From NCBI RefSeq assembly GCF_900108305.1, contig NZ_FNUX01000024.1, positions 1 through 46,771 on the forward strand: a stretch of 46,771 nucleotides of DNA, read 5' to 3'. The stretch comes from Nitrosomonas ureae. GTDB taxonomy: Bacteria > Pseudomonadota > Gammaproteobacteria > Burkholderiales > Nitrosomonadaceae. Below, piece by piece: positions 33,790 to 40,587 of this stretch. The notes beneath the pieces are model-generated. The model was not told the DNA's origin and ran no database searches. It worked only from the letters and a program-made list of their open reading frames with translations. The number at the start of each line of letters is the position of its first letter. Position 1 is the first letter of the stretch. The position numbers and the translations under genes were made by a program.

Positions 33790-33982
33790 TCTTGAGCGAA
33801 CTAATGAAGGACGGGTAGAAGCTAAAATCAGGTGAGTAAAATTTGGTCGGAAACGGACTGTTGACCAAGCAAAAGCACTGGCTATGAAAGATAAAGGCGT
33901 TGGTGCTACTGATATTGCCAGAAATTTGGGAAGAGGGCGATCAGCGGTCTATAAAATACTCAAAGAACATGACAACCTTTGA
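33790..33982 (+). pseudogene. C-terminal remnant of a serine resolvase
   Basis: The frame reads [13 protein letters not shown], a stop (TGA), then VKFGRKRTVDQAKALAMKDK and DIARNLGRGRSAVYKILKEH before a stop at 33980. This is the end of the resolvase catalytic core and the HTH_7 domain. It may be the missing half of the fragment at 30103-30183, separated by about 3.6 kb. Confidence 0.7.
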
Positions 33983-34292
33983 AAATACGACATCTCAGCT
34001 TTTGTTTGTAAGCTGTTAAAGTACCGTTCAATAAGCATTTACACACACCCGCTAATGGAAATTTTTAATATGGCTCAATAAAAAGTTTGTTATTATTTAC
34101 AAAGAATTTTTCCATGTTTATTTAGGTGAAATTCTTATCTAAGTTATTAAAAATAAATCCAACAATTTTAATCTCTACTGGGTCTAATTCCCCGCTGCTT
34201 GCAGCGAACAATTGAAATTATATCTCTGTTGATACCCAGTAGCTTGCTGCGGGTTATTCATTTTACGCAGTTTTCATTTTAAAAGGAAAATC
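33983..34292. other. Intergenic region with REP-like element copy B (34179-34257)
   Basis: Bases 34179-34257 hold GGGTCTAATTCCCCGCTGC with hairpin CGCTGC-TT-GCAGCG (34193-34206), and an imperfect hairpin ACCC...GGGT (34234-34254). It is related to the element at 26303-26400. No gene is visible in this stretch. An AAAGGAAAA precedes the next ATG. Confidence 0.55.
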
Positions 34293-35384
34293 ATGAACAA
34301 AGTTTCCGCAAAATATTTTGTTACCCTTATGCTGTTTTTACCCTTCTCAGCTATTGCACAAGATGATCATTGCAGAGCATTTGCTGAACATGGTATGTAT
34401 GATGTTTCTTTAAGTACGACTGATGTTGGCAGAGCTGCATCATTTAAATCTTGGTTTTGTCAAAAACAATTCTCAAGTAGTAAGGAAGCTCAATCTGTAG
34501 CTACTTCCTTAGGTTACGAATCCTTAGATTTAGGATTCAATCAAGAAGAGCAAAGTTGGTCAACATTTTCTTCTGAATACTGCTCTGATCAATCATATGA
34601 GGATCGCTACAAGTCCCACACAACAGATTTTGTAAGAAAAATTAATGAAACTGCTTCAAATAATATGCTTGCATGTTTTAACAGATATGGACTTCATGCT
34701 CGATTAATTCAGGGTCAAGATCCACGTACTTTTATTATGCAAGTCAAGCACAACTCTGATGGGTCTACAGAAAAAGTGAAGGTACTGTCTCGAGTCGTAA
34801 CAAATGCTACTTGTACAGATAATTTAGCGAAAGGAAAAAAAATAGGGCTTTCTATAATAGGAGATATTTGTACTCGAAATAATGATGCAGCTGTTGATGT
34901 AGCTTTCTTTGCAGAAGATAAATCTTTGATATGGGATACACCTCACTCTTTACCCGCTATTGTGACACCACAAGAAAATCCAATACTGAAAGTTGTTTGT
35001 CCAAAAGGAGCCAGAATATTTGATGAATATTTTAAAAGAATAAATCATTTAGGATATGCAAAATCGGAGGTAATACAATTTAACGTAAATGCTGTAACTA
35101 TTGATGATTCAGTAAATAATATTGGGAATGACAAAGAAGTGACATGTTCAATTTCTATTGATCCTACATCTAAATTTAAGTTACTGAATGCAACTGGAGA
35201 AATTGATTACAGCAGGATAAATACAAGTGGAGGCACTAATAATGCAGCAGTTGGTACTATAGTTAGAACAATTCCGAAAGTAGATGAAGATGGTAAGAGT
35301 GCACAAATAATTATTAAGACTACTCCTGAAATAATTAGAGGAACTGTGAATATTAAGTTTAATGTCGATTATCAAAAACTCTAA
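34293..35384 (+). CDS. Secreted protein of unknown function
   Basis: A 363-residue protein with a Sec signal peptide (MNKVSAKYFVTLMLFLPFSA, cleaved after AIA-Q). The mature part has 8 or so cysteines (DHCRAF, SWFCQKQ, SEYCSDQ, LACFNRYG, ATCTDNL, GDICTRN, VVCPKG, VTCSIS), pointing to disulfides in the periplasm. It has no lipobox and no further membrane segment. The C-terminal half is Asn/Thr/Ile-rich with probable beta strands. I recognise no family. It has its own ribosome-binding site and terminator, so it is a single-gene unit. Confidence 0.75.
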   Translation: MNKVSAKYFVTLMLFLPFSAIAQDDHCRAFAEHGMYDVSLSTTDVGRAASFKSWFCQKQFSSSKEAQSVATSLGYESLDLGFNQEEQSWSTFSSEYCSDQSYEDRYKSHTTDFVRKINETASNNMLACFNRYGLHARLIQGQDPRTFIMQVKHNSDGSTEKVKVLSRVVTNATCTDNLAKGKKIGLSIIGDICTRNNDAAVDVAFFAEDKSLIWDTPHSLPAIVTPQENPILKVVCPKGARIFDEYFKRINHLGYAKSEVIQFNVNAVTIDDSVNNIGNDKEVTCSISIDPTSKFKLLNATGEIDYSRINTSGGTNNAAVGTIVRTIPKVDEDGKSAQIIIKTTPEIIRGTVNIKFNVDYQKL

Positions 35385-35410
35385 TTTATTAAAAACTGGT
35401 ACACTCTAAT

Positions 35411-35437
35411 AGCCCGCTTCTGCGGGCTTTTTGTTTT
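35411..35437 (+). terminator. Intrinsic terminator of the secreted-protein gene
   Basis: Stem AGCCCGC / GCGGGCT with a 4-base loop, followed by TTTTTGTTTT. It lies 27 bases after the stop codon. Confidence 0.9.
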
Positions 35438-35605
35438 AGTGGTTGTTGTAACTTTGACTTTGATAAGGCTATATACGGTCGAGTAGCCTGAAGGGGATGT
35501 TCTTTTGGATTATTCGACTAGGTAAGGTAAGCGTCCAACGCCACCATCTAACATCGTTTAATGCGCTCAATTATCCTCAAACATTTTTTGAGAGGATAAA
35601 AACCA

Positions 35606-35857
35606 ATGGCATTATCGACAGATCCGCAAAAACATATAGATGCCTGGCATTCGAGTGGTTTATCGCAGGTGGCGTATTGTCTTCAGCATAAGCTGAATAC
35701 CAAAACGTTCGCGAACTGGTTGCGGGTTTATCGTTCTCAACCAGTTGCTGCAGTTGCGTCGACTTTGATTCCGGTTGAGATCAAGTTGGAGCCTTCGTCA
35801 TCGGGGTCACTGTGTTTACATTGTCCGCAAGGGCCATCGCCGTTTGCATCAGGGTAA
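35606..35857 (+). pseudogene. IS66 TnpA, C-terminus altered by a deletion
   Basis: Reads QKHIDAWHSSGLSQVAYCLQ, then KTFANWLRVYRSQ, the HTH protein TnpA of IS66. The last residues (about CPQGPSPFASG) come from the junction with tnpB. Confidence 0.75.
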
Positions 35858-35948
35858 ATTTGTTTGGCCAAAATTAGATGAACGCTGTTTTACGTTGACG
35901 CAAGCACAGTGGAATTGGCTAATAGCCGGTGTCAACTGGCAGCGATGA
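35843..35948 (+). pseudogene. IS66 TnpB, C-terminal remnant
   Basis: In another frame the DNA after about 35843 reads RRLHQGKFVWPKLDERCFTL, then QWNWLIAGVNWQR and a stop at 35946. This is the C-terminal end of TnpB. About 80 N-terminal residues of TnpB are missing. Confidence 0.7.
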
Positions 35949-36038
35949 TCGGCGTTGCCACCTGCACATTTAAAGGCTTGAAAATAGTCAAAGGCCTTTA
36001 TTCATCAGTGTTTCAGTGGGTTATGTGGTATTAACAGC

Positions 36039-36745
36039 ATGAATACACTCGCCAAATTGGATCAATTGAACCTTGTGCAGATACTAGAATGCAAGTTCAA
36101 ATGCTGTTTGAGCAATCGCAAAAAGAAATTCATTCTCAGCAGCTCAAAATCCAGGCATTGACTATGGAACTGGCCTATTTGCGCCGGAATCTATTTGGCA
36201 AAAAGAGCGAGTCATTATCTGCACACCCCGATTTGTTCGAGGAAACCTTACAAACTGATCTGGCAGCGGTACATGCCGAAATCGAACAGCTCGACCCATC
36301 AGCAAAAGCCGATTCGGCTAAATCAACACGTTCCCGCGCTGGCCGCCAACCATTACCAGAACACCTGCCACGAATTGAACACCGTTACGAACCAGAATCT
36401 TGCTAATGCAGTCAATGTGGCCACAATCTGGTTAAGATCGGTGAAGATGTTAGCGAGCAGTTGGATGTGGAGCCAGCAAAGTTCTTCCTTCACAGTCACA
36501 TTCGCCCACAGTATGCCTGCAAGACCTGTGAAATCGTTACTGCCGCACCTATATTCCGTCAGCCATTATTGATGGTGGTATGGCAGCACCCGGCCTGCTG
36601 AGCTTGGTACTGACCAGCAAATACCTAAATCACCTGCCGTTGTATCGCTTAGAACAGATTGCTGCACGTGAACAAGTCACACTTTCCCGCTCAACAATGG
36701 CGGAATGGGTCGGTCGTAGCGGCGTTGAACTGCAACCTTTGGTGT
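36039..36745 (+). pseudogene. IS66 TnpC transposase, N-terminal part with several lesions
   Basis: ATG at 36039 (MNTLAKLDQLNLVQI) shifts frame at about 36085 into the leucine-zipper part (QQLKIQALTMELAYLRRNLF GKKSE region), meets a TAA in the zinc-ribbon (ESC stop CSQCGHNLVKIGEDVSEQLD), shifts again at about 36550, and continues as GGMAAPGLLSLVLTSKYLNH. It ends before the DDE core. The element cannot be active. Confidence 0.8.
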
Positions 36746-36746
36746 A

Positions 36747-36850
36747 ATGATTCAATTAAACCGGACACTTTAAAAGGCAGATTTATAATGTCTTAACGAG
36801 GTGACGATGAATACAAATCAAATAAAACGATGCAAACCGAAATACACAAG
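36747..36850 (+). mobile_element. Left-end remnant of an IS3-type element
   Basis: The tract TCAATTAAACCGGACACTTT matches the end of the IS3 remnant at 2214-2240 in its core AACCGGACACTTT. A short frame from ATG 36807 (MNTNQIKRCKPKY) may be the start of an orfA. It is cut off by the DUF4393 gene fragment at about 36855. Confidence 0.45.
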
Positions 36851-36854
36851 CCCT

Positions 36855-37026
36855 CTGCGGGAGCCAGCGCGGGGGTAACCGCGCGGGCTACTAGATGCAG
36901 CGACTTTCCGATCTCTTTTGCGGCAGGTTGAATCGCGTCTTGATAGATGGGGAAGGATTTCGTAAGCTCCGCTACCGCCTTGGCGGTCTCTCCTATGTTG
37001 CCCCCATTTTCATTGCTAGAACTCAT
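36855..37026 (-). pseudogene. N-terminal fragment of a DUF4393 gene (integron cassette)
   Basis: About 57 residues (NGGNIGETAKAVAELTKSFP, then AAKEIGKSLHLVARAVTPAL) match the N-terminus of DUF4393 proteins, which normally exceed 200 residues. The rest is replaced by IS3-type DNA. Its start codon is 18 bases after the attC recombination point, a normal distance for a cassette gene. Confidence 0.65.
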
Positions 37027-37043
37027 GTGATGTCCCCGGTAGC

Positions 37044-37121
37044 AGCTAACGCCTAAGCTCAGCTGTGGCGCTGCCTTTGCTACGCTCCGGTAGGGCCGTT
37101 GACTGGAGCGACTTATTTGGG
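37044..37121 (-). repeat. attC recombination site of an integron cassette
   Basis: Read on the minus strand the site begins CCCAAATAAGTCGCTCCAG and ends GCTGAGCTTAGGCGTTAGCT. The ends match the two simple sites of typical attC elements (xxCTAACAAGTCGCTCCAG at the left, CTGAGCTTAGGCGTTAG at the right), and the inner part is a GC-rich imperfect palindrome. The cut would fall in G/TTAGC at 37050/37049. The left core is slightly altered (CCAAAT for CTAACA). It lies immediately after the DUF4145 stop codon. No integrase is present. Confidence 0.72.
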
Positions 37122-37760
37122 TTATTTCCCTGTTCTAATTTGGTTTGAGAGGCCAGGCAATATATAGATGGTTTTCAACATGGCTTCTGCAATTTCCAGT
37201 GCAGCGATAAGTTCTTTTGGCTTAGCCGATTCGATCTCGTGTGCTGCAACATTGCCTAGGAACCGGTGGCCATGCAGGATTTTGGCTTGAGCTTGCGAAA
37301 GCACACCATTGGTTGCTAGGCCATCTATCCGCTTTTCCAAGTTGGTTGCAATGACGATTTGCTCTTTGCAAATTGCTTCAATGAGCGCTCGAAGTCCGAT
37401 AGCCGTCAGCACAGGCAGCTGTGCATTCACAGCGCCGAGGATTTCCTGATAAATCACTCGGACCTTGTTTGGAAGCTCGTATACGTCGTCTATTGGCAGA
37501 CGCTCCCCTTTGGATCGTGGATAAGTCTTCCACCGATAATCCATTTCTCGGGTGTATGAATTCCAATCATCCTCGCTGAACTCGGCAATGGCGTAACAGT
37601 AGCAATTGCACCCGGCACACTGACAGAAATAATGGATTTCTCCCCAATGGAAGTCATCTTCAGGATGAGCATTTACTTCGCGCTGAGTCAAAACTGTGTG
37701 ATTCGTGTGGCGCTTACATTCACCACAGTGCACTTGGATTTTTTCTTTCTGTTCTGGCAC
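37122..37760 (-). CDS. DUF4145-domain protein (integron cassette gene)
   Basis: A 212-residue soluble protein. An N-terminal zinc-ribbon-like part has CGECKRHTNH and CQCAGCNCYC. The C-terminal part is a DUF4145 domain (NAQLPVLTAIGLRALIEAIC, then ILHGHRFLGNVAAHEIESAK). DUF4145 is found as a module in restriction and other defence proteins, and the His/Asn-rich helix pattern recalls HEPN-like folds. The role of the stand-alone protein is unknown. The gene runs directly into an attC site, so it is a mobile cassette. The start is a GTG (37760). Confidence 0.8.
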   Translation of the reverse strand: MPEQKEKIQVHCGECKRHTNHTVLTQREVNAHPEDDFHWGEIHYFCQCAGCNCYCYAIAEFSEDDWNSYTREMDYRWKTYPRSKGERLPIDDVYELPNKVRVIYQEILGAVNAQLPVLTAIGLRALIEAICKEQIVIATNLEKRIDGLATNGVLSQAQAKILHGHRFLGNVAAHEIESAKPKELIAALEIAEAMLKTIYILPGLSNQIRTGK

Positions 37761-37966
37761 TACCGTCTCCCAAAAGCCCTAAAGTAATATATACGAAGTA
37801 TTTTATCCAATAATAATCCTGACATGCCGTATATTCTTGTTCATGGTTAATTATAATTTTGTTGTAAGAGCTTCCAAAGGTAATCCGCAAAACCTGCAAA
37901 CATCGCATTTTCAGCTTAGATTAAATGAGAATGAACCCACATTATTTGCAAGCTGAAATAGATACT

Positions 37967-38416
37967 CTACATAGTTAAAAACACATACAGAATAATGACA
38001 GCAGAAATTGACGTGATGAATGAAGCAATGATATTTAATATTGCGGTTTGTCGTGATGCTGCCATTGTTTTGGATGCCTCATAAAGTCCGGCATTCAAAT
38101 CGGCTTTCCAACGCTCAATGATGATGTTGGACTGTTCTTCCATCACGCGCGCAATTTCTGTTTTGCTGGTCTCGATGGTTGAATTCAGAACTCGATCCGA
38201 ATGATCTTTAGCTGCCATGGATAATTCAGAAACGATCAGCTCAATCTCTCCTTTGAAATTATCCAGTAAATCCCGCTGTGCAGTCGTGCTATCTTGAATC
38301 AGGCGCTCATTCAAGGTATGCAATATCATGACCGGATCATCTTTGGATACGATGATCCCATGAATGGAGGCAATGTGCTGGATAACCTCATCCAGCTTTT
38401 GTTCTGCAGCACTCAT
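37967..38416 (-). CDS. traM: TraM-like conjugation protein
   Basis: A 149-residue mostly helical protein with a C-terminal membrane segment (ILNIIASFITSISAVIILYV). The order traK-traL-traM and the 4-base overlap with traL match RP4, where TraM has a similar size (about 145) and unclear auxiliary function in transfer. The call is positional with support from the architecture. Confidence 0.75.
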   Translation of the reverse strand: MSAAEQKLDEVIQHIASIHGIIVSKDDPVMILHTLNERLIQDSTTAQRDLLDNFKGEIELIVSELSMAAKDHSDRVLNSTIETSKTEIARVMEEQSNIIIERWKADLNAGLYEASKTMAASRQTAILNIIASFITSISAVIILYVFLTM

Positions 38417-39144
38417 GCCAATACGGCTTGTGCACCTTCCAATTGCTTAAATAGATCGTCTTTAATTATTTTAAGCCGCTGGCGAACCATAATTAAAATT
38501 TCTGGTTTTGCTATCGCCTCATCAAAAGTCAATTTATCCTGCAACATTTCCCTCAAATCACGACCGAAAGTCTCCATCTTATATTCCGGGATAGTTACTA
38601 TGGCTGATATACGGCTTTTATTATCAATATAAGCTTTCATAGACTCAAATTTCTTGCCATTCATTTCAATCTTTCCCCAGAACTGGTTAAGCCAGACAAT
38701 AAATGTAACATCAGTAGGAAATTGTTGAATAATTCTATTGAATCCATTGACAGTATCCGTCAGAGATTGACCGCCTGTAATCACGGTATGGATTACCAAC
38801 TCATGCCCCATTTCCCGAAGCATTGTAGAAACCTGATTGCTGATCAAATAATGCGATAAACCCACAAATGTGCTGGCGCCATTATCGATGATCACATCAG
38901 ATTTGCTTTTGGTGATCATCTCAACCAGATGATCAAATTTACGTGGATCAACATTATCGCCGTCCATTAAATCCAGTCGTGTTACATTCAATTTCTTAAA
39001 CCCATGAAAAGTGGCATTCACCGGATCGGTATCGATGCAGAGAATATCTTTTTTCTTGGCGTAACAATGTTGTGCCAGTATGGATGCAATGAGAGATTTA
39101 CCCACCCCGCCTTTGCCTTGCAATATCATGTGTATTTTAGCCAT
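38413..39144 (-). CDS. traL: TraL-like ParA-family ATPase of the Tra1 region
   Basis: A 243-residue protein. I start at ATG 39144 (AAGGGG 8 bases upstream), giving MAKIHMILQGKGGVGKSLIA as in RP4 TraL. The deviant Walker A is KGGVGKS, with IDTDPVNATFHGFKKLNVTR and VIIDNGASTFVG following. TraL is encoded with traK and traM and supports transfer; the mechanism is unknown. The gene is distinct from the partition parA at 28354. Confidence 0.88.
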   Translation of the reverse strand: MAKIHMILQGKGGVGKSLIASILAQHCYAKKKDILCIDTDPVNATFHGFKKLNVTRLDLMDGDNVDPRKFDHLVEMITKSKSDVIIDNGASTFVGLSHYLISNQVSTMLREMGHELVIHTVITGGQSLTDTVNGFNRIIQQFPTDVTFIVWLNQFWGKIEMNGKKFESMKAYIDNKSRISAIVTIPEYKMETFGRDLREMLQDKLTFDEAIAKPEILIMVRQRLKIIKDDLFKQLEGAQAVLA

Positions 39145-39174
39145 TAGCATAACCCCTTCTAAGATAAGTTGAAT

Positions 39175-39369
39175 TTATAGTGCAGCTTTTAGATCACGTG
39201 GTAAATCTTTATGGGTACTGCTGGAACGATCATATTGATGCGGTAACTTTGATTCTTGCCGCTTGTTTTGAATTGAATGATGAGTATTATTTGATTTATA
39301 TCGGTTAACAAAACTCAAATAGGGTTGATAACCCAATGTCACTTTTTTTGTTTTTATCGTATCTATCAA
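39175..39369 (-). CDS. Small basic protein between traK and traL
   Basis: A 64-residue basic protein (MIDTIKTKKVTLGYQPYLSF, Arg/Lys/Ser/His-rich after that). Its ATG overlaps the traK stop by 4 bases, so it is probably translated. RP4 has no gene in this place. No family was recognised. The composition would allow DNA binding near oriT. Confidence 0.5.
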   Translation of the reverse strand: MIDTIKTKKVTLGYQPYLSFVNRYKSNNTHHSIQNKRQESKLPHQYDRSSSTHKDLPRDLKAAL

Positions 39370-39818
39370 ATTATATCGTCAACGTTATAGTCAGCACTCC
39401 ATTCAAATCCATTGGGGTTTCCGGTATCAGGATATTTAGGGCGCTTAGTAGAATCTGTATTTTCTTGTGCGGGTTCTAAATCTTTTTTATTCTCATTAAG
39501 GTTTTCCTTATGGGTTTCGTCTGAACGATTAATTTGTTGTTCTTCTACGGCACTTTTTAGTTCGCTTTTTTTGGTACTTCTTTTATGCGTTTTGTAATCC
39601 GTGTGCTTTTTAACTAACCGTAAAAACACCTGATAGCTGATTACCATCTTTCCTTCATCGTGCAGTAACTCCCAAATATCCTTAACTGACCACCCACTAT
39701 TAATAGCCAGGTTAATTTGATCACGCAGTGCCAGGAAGACAGCAAGGTTTCGTTTGGCATGAAGGGAGCCGCTTTTTGCCGTCTTATCGGCAAGCCTTTC
39801 CAAGATATTCTTTTCCAT
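39366..39818 (-). CDS. traK: TraK-like oriT-binding protein
   Basis: A 150-residue protein. The N-terminal part (ILERLADKTAKSGSLHAKRN, and INSGWSVKDIWELLHDEGKM) resembles RP4 TraK, which wraps oriT DNA and helps relaxosome formation. The C-terminal part is Lys/Glu/Asn-rich and variable, ending YPDTGNPNGFEWSADYNVDD. It begins at the left border of the oriT region, transcribed away from it, as in RP4. Confidence 0.82.
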   Translation of the reverse strand: MEKNILERLADKTAKSGSLHAKRNLAVFLALRDQINLAINSGWSVKDIWELLHDEGKMVISYQVFLRLVKKHTDYKTHKRSTKKSELKSAVEEQQINRSDETHKENLNENKKDLEPAQENTDSTKRPKYPDTGNPNGFEWSADYNVDDII

Positions 39819-40045
39819 TGTGCGAAAGAATATAACTAATTATTGATCAGAATACTACGACTTAATAAGATCAATAGCATATAAAAAATAATAAACAAAG
39901 TAACACAAATAACTTATAACTAATTATAAACGATTAAGACAATTAGATATCAATAGCCATTGATTATAGTTTATGGTGTTAATAAATGATTGAATAGGCA
40001 CAAATGTTGATGATACACTGATTGTGTAACAATTACTACATAACA

Positions 40046-40062
40046 GGGCAGGATATGTGAAG
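40046..40062 (-). other. nic: nic site of IncP type
   Basis: The minus strand reads CTTCACATATCCTGCCC. RP4 has CTTCACCTATCCTGCCC, one base different. By analogy TraI would cut between G (40049) and C (40048). The 5' end would then lead transfer toward lower coordinates, so traK-L-M and the accessory DNA down to about 30 kb enter the recipient first, while traJ-I-G-F enter last. Confidence 0.9.
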
Positions 40063-40069
40063 TTAGCTA

Positions 40070-40083
40070 ACAAGTAAACTTGT
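40070..40083. repeat. Inverted repeat next to nic (probable TraJ-binding site)
   Basis: ACAAGT and ACTTGT form perfect 6-base arms around two bases when read on the minus strand (plus strand ACAAGTAAACTTGT). In RP4 an inverted repeat at the same position next to nic binds TraJ (srj). The sequence differs from RP4, in line with a diverged TraJ. Confidence 0.6.
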
Positions 40084-40187
40084 CATCCCACATCACAAGG
40101 AACTTATTCGCACGGTGTGCTCAACGATAATCCTGCTCTGCGAGGCAAAGCAAAAGCAATCGAGAAAACCAAGAACCAACTAAAGCA

Positions 40188-40556
40188 ATGAGTAAGACAA
40201 ACCCAAAGAATAAAAGAAAATACAAACTCCATCTAAGGGTTCCAGTTGAACCTGAAGAAGGAAAAATCATCAGGGAGCAAGCCGAAAATTGCGGCCTGAG
40301 TATTTCAGAATATTTAAAAAAACTAGGCTTAGGTTATGAGCCAACCAGCATCATGGACAACCAAAAAGTAAATGAACTGGCAAAAATAAACGGTGATCTA
40401 GGCAGGCTAGGGGGACTTTTAAAATTATGGTTAAGCGATGATCGGCGTGCAGCCCATTTTGACAAGAAAACAATTAATGGTCTGTTAAAAGACATTGAAG
40501 AAACCCGCACACAAATGACGGCCATCATGATGAAAATCATCAACTCAAAAAAATAA
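40188..40556 (+). CDS. traJ: TraJ-like relaxosome accessory protein
   Basis: A 122-residue protein with the ribbon-helix-helix pattern of MOBP accessory proteins (LHLRVPVEPEEGKIIREQAE, then CGLSISEYLKKLGLGYEP). The second half has INGDLGRLGGLLKLWLSDD, also shared with TraJ/MobC proteins. TraJ binds the repeat near nic and recruits TraI. It lies between oriT and traI, as in RP4. Confidence 0.9.
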   Translation: MSKTNPKNKRKYKLHLRVPVEPEEGKIIREQAENCGLSISEYLKKLGLGYEPTSIMDNQKVNELAKINGDLGRLGGLLKLWLSDDRRAAHFDKKTINGLLKDIEETRTQMTAIMMKIINSKK

Positions 40557-40587
40557 AATCCTAAGAGAATTTGATTAAAAAATAATC

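Larger units (their letters stand above)
35527..36745 (+). mobile_element. Decayed IS66-family element, truncated at its right side
   Basis: The left end begins GTAAGCGTCCAACGCCACCA, typical for IS66. tnpA, a tnpB tail and a tnpC fragment follow in order. The middle of tnpB is deleted, tnpC has two frameshifts and a stop, and the element ends abruptly at 36745 where an IS3-type end begins. Confidence 0.82.
39819..40187. other. oriT: oriT region between traK and traJ, with divergent promoters
   Basis: The left half (39819-40020) is very AT-rich, as is usual for the TraK-binding part. The right half (40046-40160) holds the nic site and conserved IncP sequences. Read on the minus strand, GCCTCGCAGAGCAGGATT, CGTTGAGCAC and GTGCGAATAAG appear in the same order as in the RP4 oriT, followed by CTTCACATATCCTGCCC. 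TraK should bind left of nic, TraJ right of it. Confidence 0.9.

Noticed and set aside
28354..39144. One joint system of the two ParA-like proteins (28354 and 38413)
   Set aside because: The second has TraL-specific sequence and lies in the traKLM operon, so the two belong to different functions.
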